Assembly: GCA_017883285.1 (NCBI GenBank)
Contig: JADGNV010000058.1
Location: 1 to 51,700, forward strand
Length of the DNA: 51,700 nt
Source: Candidatus Aminicenantota bacterium
GTDB taxonomy: Bacteria > Acidobacteriota > Aminicenantia > Aminicenantales > UBA4085
Reading direction: 5' to 3'
Shown here: positions 41,549-49,897 of the stretch, piece by piece
Layout: the number at the start of each line of letters is the position of its first letter
Position numbering within the stretch: the first letter of the stretch is position 1
The notes under the pieces: generated by a model
The model's input: only the letters and a program-made list of their open reading frames with translations
Databases searched by the model: none
Told to the model about the DNA's origin: nothing
Program-made: the position numbers and the translations under genes

Positions 41549-41562
41549 AGGAGGTCATCATC

Positions 41563-43140
41563 ATGTCTTTCACGAAACTCAATCGGAGCGCGGCGACTTT
41601 AACCAAGAACAGAACGGAAGGTTCGATCAGCCCCTTCAGCGGAATGTGCGTCACCTGCGTCGACGGCTGCATCGGGATGTGCGAAATCGGTAAATCCGCC
41701 TATCGCGCGGCTGAGGTCCTCTATCCCCAGCCTTTCGGCATCATCACCGCGGGGGCGGAAAAGGAATACCCCTACGACCTGTCCCACTTCAGCATCATGG
41801 GCACCGCAGCCGGCGCCCACGGCTGCGAGGCGGACAGCGACAAGGCGACGTTCGAGAAGGTCACGATCGAGCAGAAGATCGGCCGGGACAAATCGATCAA
41901 GCTCAAGGTCCCCTTCGTCCTCGGCGGCATGGGCTCGACCAACGTCGCCAAGCAGAACTGGGAAGGGCTGGCCGTCGGCGCGGCCATCTCCGGCACGATC
42001 CTGACGGTCGGCGAGAACGTCTGCGGCATGGACGATGATTCCGAGATCAAGAACGGCCGCGTCGTCCGGTCCAAGGACATGGAGATGCGGGTCGGCCTGT
42101 TCAAGAACTGGTACGACGGCTACGGCGCCGTCGTCGTCCAGGCCAACGTCGAGGACACGCGCCTGGGCGTCCAGGAATATGCCCTCAGCAAGCTGGGCGT
42201 CGAAGCCGTCGAGCTCAAGTGGGGTCAGGGGGCCAAGGACATCGGCGGCGAGGTCAAGATCAAGAGCCTCAAGAAAGCCCAGGAGCTCCGGAAGCGCGGC
42301 TACATCGTCCTGCCCGATCCCGAGGATCCGAACGTCATCGCCGCCTTCGAGAAGGGCAGTTTCAAGGAATTCGAGCGCCACTCCCGCCTGGGCATGGTCG
42401 AGGAAGAGAGCTTCATGAAGCGCGTCGAACAGCTCCGCAAAGCCGGGGCCAAGTATGTTTTCCTGAAAACGGGCGCCTACCGGCCGGCGGACCTGGCCCG
42501 CGCGGTCAAGTTCGCCTCCAAGGCCAAGATCGACATGCTGACCGTGGACGGCGCCGGCGGCGGGACGGGCATGAGCCCCTGGCGGATGATGAACGAGTGG
42601 GGCATCCCGGGCGTCGAGATCTGGTCGCTGACCTATAGGTACGCCCAGCAACTGACCAAACAGAACGAATACGTGCCCGACATCGTCTACGGCGGCGGGA
42701 TCACCTTCGAGGACCAGATCTTCAAGGCCCTTGCCCTCGGCGCGCCCTTCGTCAAAGCCGTCGACATGGCCCGCAGCCCCCTGGCCGCGGCCATGGTCGG
42801 CAAAACCATCGGCAAGCGGATCGATGAAGGCCAGATCCCGGTCTATGTCGAGCGTTTCGGCAACTCCATCGAGGAGATCTTCGTCACGGCCCCCGAGCTC
42901 AAGAGGAAATACGGAAAGAGGTTCGCCGATCTCAAGCCGGGTGCGATCGGAGTTTACAGCTACTTCACGCGCCTGAGCCAGGGCCTGCGCCAGATGATGG
43001 CCGGCAACCGAAAGTTCGCCCTGAGCTACATCACCCGGGACGACATCGCCGCCCTGACCAAGCCCGCGGCCGAGATCAGCGGGATCTCCTACGTCCTCGA
43101 CGTCGACAAGGACGAGGTCGCCAAGATCCTGAAAGGGTAA
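41563..43140 (+). CDS. Glutamate-synthase-type FMN-binding protein (GltB2-like)
   Basis: The 525-residue protein matches the synthase domain of glutamate synthase. It has a TIM barrel with the FMN/substrate region LTVDGAGGGTGMSPWRMMNE and a following PDIVYGGGITFEDQIFKALALGA. An N-terminal cysteine cluster C29, C32, C36, C40 suggests an Fe-S centre. The glutaminase domain (N-terminal catalytic Cys) and the GXGXG domain of the full GltB are absent here, as in archaeal-type split systems. It would reduce 2-oxoglutarate plus ammonia to glutamate, or a similar substrate, with electrons from the three upstream subunits. AAAGGAGGT supports the start. Confidence 0.9.
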   Translation: MSFTKLNRSAATLTKNRTEGSISPFSGMCVTCVDGCIGMCEIGKSAYRAAEVLYPQPFGIITAGAEKEYPYDLSHFSIMGTAAGAHGCEADSDKATFEKVTIEQKIGRDKSIKLKVPFVLGGMGSTNVAKQNWEGLAVGAAISGTILTVGENVCGMDDDSEIKNGRVVRSKDMEMRVGLFKNWYDGYGAVVVQANVEDTRLGVQEYALSKLGVEAVELKWGQGAKDIGGEVKIKSLKKAQELRKRGYIVLPDPEDPNVIAAFEKGSFKEFERHSRLGMVEEESFMKRVEQLRKAGAKYVFLKTGAYRPADLARAVKFASKAKIDMLTVDGAGGGTGMSPWRMMNEWGIPGVEIWSLTYRYAQQLTKQNEYVPDIVYGGGITFEDQIFKALALGAPFVKAVDMARSPLAAAMVGKTIGKRIDEGQIPVYVERFGNSIEEIFVTAPELKRKYGKRFADLKPGAIGVYSYFTRLSQGLRQMMAGNRKFALSYITRDDIAALTKPAAEISGISYVLDVDKDEVAKILKG

Positions 43141-43152
43141 CGGAGGGAAAAG

Positions 43153-44415
43153 CTAGGCGTACGCGATCCCGACGCCGAGCTCGCGCCGGAAGGATGCCGG
43201 GACGTCCGGCTCGGGGCACCAGGTCCGCGAAACCCGGATGTCGAGGACGGCGAATTCCCGCCGGGGAAGCGACAGCGCGACCTCGTGCCAGCCGGCGTCG
43301 CGGAACTCGACCGCCGTCTCGCCTCCGCCATCCACCGCGAACCGGACCGTAACCGGCGAGGCGGCGATGTCGGGGTGGTGGCAGACGGCCCGCAGGGCGA
43401 GGCTCGAGCGGCCGCGGACCGCGATCACGTCCCGGGCCTCACTCCGCGTCCAACGTGCCCAGACGTCCCCCCAGCGCTCCCATTCGTAGAATCCGTGCGG
43501 GAGCCCCGGCAGCGCGGCGATCCTCTTCGCCAGGCGGCGCGCCGCCCGTCCCGCGCCGAACGATCCCGCTTTCACGAAAACGAAGAACGACCGCCGCGGA
43601 TACTCGAATGCCGCGTCGAAGCACTCATGGAGGACGTTCTCCACATCGCCGATCCGGCGCAGGCCCGCCTTCCGGAACGCCGCCTCCCACCAGGGGATCG
43701 TGGCGTGGGTGAGGTGGCCGAGGTGCGGCCGGCCGCGGTCGTCGAGGGGGATGTTCCGGAACGGGATGCCCACCGCCGCGTCGCGCCGCCATTCCTCGTA
43801 TTGGAGGGGATAGAGCTCGGGGCCGAAGGCGTTGGGGCCATAGGCCGGGACGACGGTAAAGAGCACCCCGCCCGGCTCCAGGGCGCCCGCCAGGTTGGCG
43901 AGCATGTGCGGGACGCTCCCGGGCGGCACGTGCTCCAGGATATCGAGGGCGAGGACCAGGTCATACGACCGCTCCGGCGGGGCGAGGTCGAGGACGTCGC
44001 CCCAGCGCACCCAAGACTTAGCCGCGGGATGGGCATGGTCGACGCACCAGCGCGAGAAATCGAAGCCCTCGGCCTCGACGCCGAGACCGCGGAGCGCCTT
44101 CACCAGAAGCCCCAAGGCACACCCGGCCTCGAGCGCCCGCCGCGGCCCGAAGACGAGCGCCAGGAACGCGGCCGTGACGCGCTTGTCCTCGCCGTCGTCA
44201 TAGATGATGGCGCTGTCGATGCCGCTCGCCGGCGGACGGTAATAGTCCGCGCCATAGAAATCGCCCTGGAGGTCATTGCGATAGAGCGCCGCGTAGTCCG
44301 GCGCGTCGGGCGTCATCGGGCCCCGACCCGGGGCGTCCGCGCTCATCGGAAGCTCCCCCTTGGACACGCCATCGAAAGTGAGAAATTCGCTCATCGTCCG
44401 CCGCCGGTGATTCAT
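43153..44415 (-). CDS. SAM-dependent class I methyltransferase with C-terminal beta domain
   Basis: The 420-residue protein has a Rossmann methyltransferase core at about residues 70-270: ALEAGCALGLLVKALRGLG for SAM binding, FDLVLALDILEHVPPGSV-like motif (here YDLVLALDILEHVPPG) and GGVLFTVVPAYGPN. The C-terminal part (about 300-420) is beta-rich and resembles a carbohydrate-binding or beta-sandwich fold, but I do not recognise it. Methylation of a glycan or polyketide-like substrate is possible. The ATG at 44415 has GAGGA; a later ATG at 44394 is also plausible. It converges with the GltB-like gene, 12 bases between stops. Confidence 0.78.
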   Translation of the reverse strand: MNHRRRTMSEFLTFDGVSKGELPMSADAPGRGPMTPDAPDYAALYRNDLQGDFYGADYYRPPASGIDSAIIYDDGEDKRVTAAFLALVFGPRRALEAGCALGLLVKALRGLGVEAEGFDFSRWCVDHAHPAAKSWVRWGDVLDLAPPERSYDLVLALDILEHVPPGSVPHMLANLAGALEPGGVLFTVVPAYGPNAFGPELYPLQYEEWRRDAAVGIPFRNIPLDDRGRPHLGHLTHATIPWWEAAFRKAGLRRIGDVENVLHECFDAAFEYPRRSFFVFVKAGSFGAGRAARRLAKRIAALPGLPHGFYEWERWGDVWARWTRSEARDVIAVRGRSSLALRAVCHHPDIAASPVTVRFAVDGGGETAVEFRDAGWHEVALSLPRREFAVLDIRVSRTWCPEPDVPASFRRELGVGIAYA

Positions 44416-44455
44416 TATTCCTCAATCGTCTCCCTTTTTCAATACGGCGGCCACC

Positions 44456-44484
44456 TTGCCTCAACCCCCCGCCTATGCTATAAA
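44456..44484 (+). promoter_or_regulatory. Candidate promoter for the M50-trpS-scpAB operon
   Basis: TTGCCT (44456-44461), 17 bases, TATAAA (44479-44484). The -10 is good and the -35 fair. The predicted start near 44491 leaves about nine bases before the ATG at 44500. Confidence 0.45.
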
Positions 44485-44499
44485 TACCGCGGATTTGCC

Positions 44500-45201
44500 A
44501 TGAACGTCCTCTCCATCGCCTTGCAGCTGTTCGTCGTGCTCTTCGCGATCACGATCCATGAGGCGGCCCACGGCTGGGCGGCCTACCGGCTGGGGGACCC
44601 GACCGCCCACAACCTCGGCCGCATCTCCCTGAACCCCATCGTCCACATCGACCCCATCTTCACCATCCTGGTCCCCGTGCTGCTCGCCCTGACCGGATTG
44701 CCGGTGTTCGGCATGGCCAAGCCCGTCCCCTTCAACCCGCACAATCTCCGGAACCCCCGGCGGGACAACATCTGGATCTCGCTCGCCGGCCCCGCCGCGA
44801 ACGGGCTGGCCGCCCTCGGCGCCTTCCTCCTCCTCCTCGTCCTCAAGTTCACCGTTCCGGGCGTCAACCGCTTTCTTGCGGTCCTCTGCCGGACATTCTT
44901 CAAGAGTCCGGAGATACTCCGGGCGGCCCTGCCCAAAGGGTTCTTCCCCTTCGAAGGCCTGGCCCTTGTCCTGTATTTCGTGGTTCTGATCAACATCTAC
45001 CTGGCCGTGTTCAACCTCATCCCCGTCCCGCCGCTCGACGGCAGCGGGATCCTGATGGGGGTTCTGCCCGACCGGCTCGCCGACCGCTACGAGCGGCTCC
45101 GGCCCTACGGCTTTTTCATCGTGATGGCCCTCGTCCTGATGGGAGGGCTGACCATGATCGTCGCCCCGATCGAAATCTTTATCGACGTGATCCTCGGATG
45201 A
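44500..45201 (+). CDS. Site-2 protease family (M50) membrane protein
   Basis: The 233-residue protein has a HEAAH zinc motif in the first membrane helix (ITIHEAAHGWAAYRLGD) and the second metal motif NLIPVPPLDGS near residue 175. About five membrane helices fit the compact M50B class found in many bacteria. It may cut membrane-embedded substrates. It overlaps trpS by four bases and opens the operon trpS-scpA-scpB, a neighbourhood I have often seen. A weak ribosome site precedes the ATG. Confidence 0.9.
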   Translation: MNVLSIALQLFVVLFAITIHEAAHGWAAYRLGDPTAHNLGRISLNPIVHIDPIFTILVPVLLALTGLPVFGMAKPVPFNPHNLRNPRRDNIWISLAGPAANGLAALGAFLLLLVLKFTVPGVNRFLAVLCRTFFKSPEILRAALPKGFFPFEGLALVLYFVVLINIYLAVFNLIPVPPLDGSGILMGVLPDRLADRYERLRPYGFFIVMALVLMGGLTMIVAPIEIFIDVILG

Positions 45202-46190
45202 GCCCCGACGCCCGGAAAATCGTCCTCAGCGGCATGCGGCCGACCGGACCGCTCCACCTCGGCAACCTGGTCGGGGCGCTCCGCAACTGGCTCCGGCTCC
45301 AGGACGTCTACCAGTGCTATTACACGATCGTCGGCTGGCACGCCCTGAGCTCGGAATACATGAACACCAAGGTCATCAAGGACAACGAGTTCCAGGTGGC
45401 CGTCGATTGGCTGAGCATCGGCCTCGACCCGGCGAAATGCGTCATCTTCCGCCAGTCCGAGGTCAAGGAGCATGCCGAGCTCCACCTCATCCTGTCCATG
45501 ATCACGCCGCTCCCCTGGCTCGAGCGGGTCCCGACGTTCAAGGAAATGCAGCAGGAGATCCAGGACAAGGATCTCAACACGTACGGCTTTCTCGGATACC
45601 CCGTCCTCCAGGCCGCCGACATCGTCATCTACAAAGCCGACTTCGTGCCGGTCGGCGAGGACCAGGCCGCCCATCTCGAGCTGACGCGCGAGATCATCCG
45701 GCGCTTCAACCGGACGATCGGGCCGATTTTCCCCGAGCCCCAGACGCTGTTCACCGACGTGCCGCGGCTGGCCGGGACGGATGGCCGCAAAATGAGCAAG
45801 TCGTTCGGCAACGCGATCTACCTCAAGGACGCGCCGGAGGTCATCCGGCAGAAGATCCTGCCCATGGTCACCGACACGCGCCGGATGCGGCGGACCGATC
45901 CGGGCGAACCGAACGACTGCCCGGTGTTCACCCTCCACCGGGCCTTCGTCCCCCAGGCCAAGCGGGACGAGATCGCTCACGGCTGCCGGACGGCCGGCAT
46001 CGGATGCCGCGAGTGCAAGCAGGTCGTGATCGACAGCCTCATCGCGGAGCTCGGCCCGTATCGGGAGCGGCGGGCGGAATTCGAGAAGAACCCCCGCCTC
46101 ATCTGGGACATTCTCGAAGACGGCAACGCCAAGGCCCGCCGCGCCGCCCAGGCGACGATGGACGAGGTCCGGGCGGCGCTGGGATTCTGA
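45198..46190 (+). CDS. trpS: Tryptophan-tRNA ligase
   Basis: The 330-residue class I synthetase has the HIGH-like motif in MRPTGPLHLGNLVGALRNW and the KMSKS motif in DGRKMSKSFGNAI. GEDQAAHLELTREIIRRFN is typical of TrpS. It charges tRNA(Trp) in the cytoplasm. Length and motifs are normal. The start overlaps the M50 gene stop (ATGA) and scpA begins six bases after it. Confidence 0.96.
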   Translation: MSPDARKIVLSGMRPTGPLHLGNLVGALRNWLRLQDVYQCYYTIVGWHALSSEYMNTKVIKDNEFQVAVDWLSIGLDPAKCVIFRQSEVKEHAELHLILSMITPLPWLERVPTFKEMQQEIQDKDLNTYGFLGYPVLQAADIVIYKADFVPVGEDQAAHLELTREIIRRFNRTIGPIFPEPQTLFTDVPRLAGTDGRKMSKSFGNAIYLKDAPEVIRQKILPMVTDTRRMRRTDPGEPNDCPVFTLHRAFVPQAKRDEIAHGCRTAGIGCRECKQVVIDSLIAELGPYRERRAEFEKNPRLIWDILEDGNAKARRAAQATMDEVRAALGF

Positions 46191-46195
46191 AGGCG

Positions 46196-47008
46196 ATGGC
46201 CAGCGAGAACGACCCGATCCCGAGCCCCGGGGAGCCCGCCCCCGCGGCGCCCGCGATCGAAGCCCCCGCTCGCGCCGAGGAGGGCTATCAGATCCGGCTC
46301 GACGTGTTCGAAGGGCCGCTCGACCTCCTCCTCTTTCTGATCAAGAAAAAGAAGATCGACATCCAGGACATTCCGATTGCGGTCATCACCCGGGAATACC
46401 TCGAATACCTCAGCCACAAGGAGCGGATCAACCTCGACCGCGAGGCCGAATTCCTCCTGATGGCCGCGCTCCTGATTTATATCAAGTCCCAGATCCTCCT
46501 GCCCCGCGAACAGCCGATCGAACCCGACATCGACCCGCGCAAGGAGCTGGTGGACCGCCTGGTTGATTACCAGCAGATCAAGGCGGCCGTCGGCGTCCTC
46601 CGCGAGCGGGAGGAGGAGCAGTCCCAGATCTGGCGGCGGGCGGCCCTGACCGCTCCGCTCCCCGAGGCGGACCTGGACCTCATCGAGGTCTCGCTCTACG
46701 ACCTGGCCGAGTCCTTCTTCACGATGATGCAGCGGCGGCAGGACGACAACCTCAAGGTCATCCAGGGCAAGGAACTGTCCATGGGCGACAAGATGAACGA
46801 GATCGTGGCCATCCTGAAAGAGCGCGACTTCCTCGACTTCCTCGAATATCTCGGCTCGCACGACAGCCTGGAGGAGGCCCTCCTCGCCTTCTTCTGCCTC
46901 CTCGAGCTCATCAAGGCCCGGCTCGTGGTCGCCATTCAGGAGCAGCTCTTCCACACGATCAAGGTCTGGCTGAGAAAGGAAGCCCCCCTGGCGAAGGTGA
47001 ACGAATGA
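46196..47008 (+). CDS. scpA: Segregation and condensation protein A
   Basis: The 270-residue kleisin begins with a Pro/Ala-rich tail of about 30 residues, then the family core IRLDVFEGPLDLLLFLIKKK and KIDIQDIPIAVITREYLEYL. The C-terminal winged-helix that binds the SMC head includes DFLEYLGSHDSLEEALLAFF. ScpA joins SMC and ScpB in chromosome condensation. The ATG at 46196 directly follows trpS and precedes a full-length family alignment. It overlaps scpB by four bases. Confidence 0.94.
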   Translation: MASENDPIPSPGEPAPAAPAIEAPARAEEGYQIRLDVFEGPLDLLLFLIKKKKIDIQDIPIAVITREYLEYLSHKERINLDREAEFLLMAALLIYIKSQILLPREQPIEPDIDPRKELVDRLVDYQQIKAAVGVLREREEEQSQIWRRAALTAPLPEADLDLIEVSLYDLAESFFTMMQRRQDDNLKVIQGKELSMGDKMNEIVAILKERDFLDFLEYLGSHDSLEEALLAFFCLLELIKARLVVAIQEQLFHTIKVWLRKEAPLAKVNE

Positions 47009-47544
47009 CGGAACAACTCCCCCGGATCCTCGAAGCGCTGATCTTCATTTCGGTCGAACCGCTGACTGCGGCCAAGATGGCCGAAGTCCTGCCCGAGATC
47101 CCGCCCGAGGAGATCGAGCAGGCCCTTCGCGACCTCGTGGCCCACTACGAAGCCTCCGACCGGGCCATCCGCATCATCCAGACGGCGGGCGGCTACGTCT
47201 TCTCGACCAAGCCCGAATTCGACCCGCCCGTCCGGAAGCTCCTCCAGATCGAACGGAAGAAAAAGCTCTCGGGCCAGGCCCTGGAGACGCTCTCCGCAGT
47301 GGCCTACCACCAGCCGGTCACCCAGGCCGAGATCGCCGCGATCCGGGGCGTCGACTCGAGCTACTCCCTGCACACCCTCCTCGAGAACAAGATCATCAAG
47401 ATCGTCGGCCGGAAGGAGGCGCCGGGACGGCCCCTGCTCTACCGGACGACCGAGAAATTCCTGACGTACTTCGGATTGAACGCGATCGAAGACCTCCCCT
47501 CGGCCGAGGAGCTCAAGAAGCTCATGCAGGACGAGAGCGCATGA
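47005..47544 (+). CDS. scpB: Segregation and condensation protein B
   Basis: The 179-residue protein shows two winged-helix domains typical of ScpB: RILEALIFISVEPLTAAKMA at the start and LSAVAYHQPVTQAEIAAIRG with YRTTEKFLTYFGLNAIEDLP in the second. It forms the kleisin complex with ScpA and SMC. The order scpA-scpB with overlapping ends is normal. The stop overlaps the next gene by four bases. Confidence 0.95.
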   Translation: MTEQLPRILEALIFISVEPLTAAKMAEVLPEIPPEEIEQALRDLVAHYEASDRAIRIIQTAGGYVFSTKPEFDPPVRKLLQIERKKKLSGQALETLSAVAYHQPVTQAEIAAIRGVDSSYSLHTLLENKIIKIVGRKEAPGRPLLYRTTEKFLTYFGLNAIEDLPSAEELKKLMQDESA

Positions 47545-49304
47545 TCCGTCCCAGCCGCGCGCTGGCCGCGGTCCTGGCCTTCGGCCTGGCCCTCTCCTGC
47601 CGGCCGCCGGCCGTCCCGACCGCCCCGCCGCCCGCTCCCCCCTCCGCGACGACCGGGTCGTCCGCGACAACCGGGTTGTCCGATCCTCACGCGCCCTACA
47701 ATTATATCGGACGGAACGGCATGGTCGTGGCCGCCCATCCCCTCGCCGCCCAGGCGGGCCTCGACATGCTGAAGCGCGGAGGCAACGCCGTGGACGCGGC
47801 GGTCGCGACCGCCTTCGCCCTGAACGCGGCCGAGCCGTTCGCCTCGGGCATCGGCGGCGGCGGCTTCATGCTCATCTACCTGGCCAAGGACAAGAAGGTC
47901 ACGGTCGTCAACTTCCGGGAGAAGGCGCCGGCCGCGGCGACGCCGACGATGTTCGCCGGCCTGGGCAAGGCCCAAACCGAATGGCGGCTGGAGCGGGGCA
48001 CCGCCGTGGGGGTCCCCGGCATGCTCGCCGGCTGGAGCTACGCCCTCGGCAAGTACGGGACGAAGACCCTGGCCCAAGCGGCGGCCCGGGCGATCGAGAT
48101 CGCCGAGCGGGGCTTCCCGGTGAGCGCCACGTTCAGCCAGATCAACAAGGACGAATACGAGAAGCTGGTCAAAAACTCGGGCGAATCGACCTGCTACCTG
48201 AACGGCGGGGTTCCGTACGAGCCCGGCGAGCTGTTCCGCAATCCGGAGCTGGCCGCAACGCTCCGCCGGATCGCCGCCCGCGGTATCGACGAATTCTACA
48301 GGGGCGACATCGCCCGCAAGATCGTGGCCGCCGTGCAGGCGAAGGGCGGCGGCCTGACCCTCGAGGACCTGGCCGCATACCGGCCGGCCGAGGTCGAACC
48401 CCTCCGCGGGACCTACAAGGGCGCCGACATCTACACCATCCCTCCCCCGGGCACGGGCGGACTGCACCTCCTCCAGCTGCTCTCCATCACGGAAGGCTGG
48501 CCCCTCAAGGACTGGGGGCAGAACAGCCCGGCCTACATCCATCACCTGGGCGAAGCTATGCGCTTCGTCTTCGTCGACAAAGAGCGCTACGACGCCGATC
48601 CCGACTTCGCGGCCCTGCCCCTTGCCCGGCTTTTGTCCAAGGACCACGCCCGCGAAATCCGGGAAAAAATATCGGCGGCCAAAACGGCCGGGGCCTACGC
48701 CTCGGGGGCCGCCGATGCCGTCCAGGACCGCAAGGAAAACACCACCCATGTCGGCGTGATCGACCGGGAGGGGAACATTGTCGCCCTGACCCAGTCGATC
48801 AACGAATTCTTCGGCGCCGGGATCGTCCCCGAGGGGACCGGGTTCCTGCTGAACGACCACATGGCCGATTTTTCGACCGATCCGGAATCGCCGAACGCCC
48901 CGAACCCCGGCCGCCGTCCGGCGAGCAACATGGGACCGATGATCCTCTTCAAGGACGGCGCACCGTTCCTCTCGCTCGGTTCGCCCGGCGGCACGCGCAT
49001 CTTCCCCTCGCTCGCCCAGATCGTCCTCAACGTCCTCGAGTTCGGCCTGTCGCTCGACGAGGCGATCGAGGCTCCCCGCTTTTATACGGATTCGGCGAAC
49101 GGCAAGGCCCGGCCGATCTCGGTCGAGCCCCGCATTCCCGGCGCCGTGCTCGAGCGGCTCGAGGCCCTGGGGAACCGGATCACGCTCAAAGAGGCCTACG
49201 ATAAATATTTCGGAGGCGCACAGGGGATCATGGTCCTCCGGGGCGAAAAGATCCTCCTCGGCGGCGCCGATTCGCGGCGCGACGGCGTCGGCGCCGGATA
49301 TTGA
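47541..49304 (+). CDS. ggt: Gamma-glutamyltransferase, predicted lipoprotein
   Basis: The 587-residue protein starts with a lipoprotein signal (LALSC, Cys near residue 20) and a short Thr/Ser/Pro linker coded by two hairpin units. The GGT fold follows: GMVVAAHPLAAQAGLDMLKR, GGNAVDAAVATAFALNAAEP and SGIGGGGFMLIY. The nucleophile for self-cleavage is probably Thr401 in KENTTHVGVID. The family transfers or hydrolyses gamma-glutamyl groups of glutathione and related peptides outside the cytoplasm. The start overlaps scpB by four bases. The downstream genes may import or process its products. Confidence 0.92.
   Translation: MIRPSRALAAVLAFGLALSCRPPAVPTAPPPAPPSATTGSSATTGLSDPHAPYNYIGRNGMVVAAHPLAAQAGLDMLKRGGNAVDAAVATAFALNAAEPFASGIGGGGFMLIYLAKDKKVTVVNFREKAPAAATPTMFAGLGKAQTEWRLERGTAVGVPGMLAGWSYALGKYGTKTLAQAAARAIEIAERGFPVSATFSQINKDEYEKLVKNSGESTCYLNGGVPYEPGELFRNPELAATLRRIAARGIDEFYRGDIARKIVAAVQAKGGGLTLEDLAAYRPAEVEPLRGTYKGADIYTIPPPGTGGLHLLQLLSITEGWPLKDWGQNSPAYIHHLGEAMRFVFVDKERYDADPDFAALPLARLLSKDHAREIREKISAAKTAGAYASGAADAVQDRKENTTHVGVIDREGNIVALTQSINEFFGAGIVPEGTGFLLNDHMADFSTDPESPNAPNPGRRPASNMGPMILFKDGAPFLSLGSPGGTRIFPSLAQIVLNVLEFGLSLDEAIEAPRFYTDSANGKARPISVEPRIPGAVLERLEALGNRITLKEAYDKYFGGAQGIMVLRGEKILLGGADSRRDGVGAGY
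47648..47680. repeat. Two tandem hairpin units with a compensatory change, in ggt
   Basis: Unit 1 is GACGAC-CGG-GTCGTC (47648-47662); unit 2 is GACAAC-CGG-GTTGTC (47666-47680). Both stems are perfect. The one base change in the left arm is matched by a complementary change in the right arm. They code for the linker after the lipid-modified cysteine. Confidence 0.85.
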
Positions 49305-49323
49305 AAACAGACGGGAGCGTCCC

Positions 49324-49875
49324 ATGAGAAAAAACGGTTTGATCGTCCTGAGCCTGATGATCGCGGCCGCCCTGCTCTCCGCGCAGGGCCCGGCGCCCGC
49401 CTTCGACCCTCCGCTCCTCATCACCTCGGCCGGCCAGAGCGCCGACGTCTCGCTCGCCTCGACCCTGGCCCGCAAGGCCGAGCTCGCGGCCACGCTGTCC
49501 AAGGCCGCGACCGGCCAGGACCTGGCCGGCCATAAGACGCTCGTCCTGGTGCTCGGGGCGAGCATGAAGGGCCTGGGCGCCGCCGGCTTCGACACCAACA
49601 AGGAAAAGGACCGCGTCCGCGGCCTCCTGGCCGAAGCGAAATCCCGGAACATCCCCGTCCTCTGCCTCCACCTCGGGGGCGAGCAGCGCCGGGGCGAGCT
49701 GACCGACGACATGATCCGGGAATTCCTTCCGTCCGCGAAGATGGCGATCGTCGTCGCCTCGGGCGACAAGGACGGCCTCTTCACCCGGCTCTGCCGGGAG
49801 AAGAACATCGTCCTAAAAACGGTCGACAAGACGCTGGATGCCGTCGAGCCGCTCCGGGCCGCGTTCCGGAAGTGA
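49324..49875 (+). CDS. Exported protein, DUF6305-like, 183 aa
   Basis: The protein has a signal peptide (hydrophobic to about residue 20, LLSAQG) and one alpha/beta domain: PLLITSAGQSADV, then KTLVLVLGASMKGLGAAGFD, IPVLCLHLGGEQRRGELTDD and AKMAIVVASGDKDGLF. I associate this pattern with DUF6305, whose function is unknown. It lies between ggt and the TRAP-type permease, in the place where a substrate-binding protein would be expected, but the fold does not look like DctP. A role in substrate capture is inference. Confidence 0.65.
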   Translation: MRKNGLIVLSLMIAAALLSAQGPAPAFDPPLLITSAGQSADVSLASTLARKAELAATLSKAATGQDLAGHKTLVLVLGASMKGLGAAGFDTNKEKDRVRGLLAEAKSRNIPVLCLHLGGEQRRGELTDDMIREFLPSAKMAIVVASGDKDGLFTRLCREKNIVLKTVDKTLDAVEPLRAAFRK

Positions 49876-49897
49876 TCGGCGGCGTCTCCGCGGTTCC

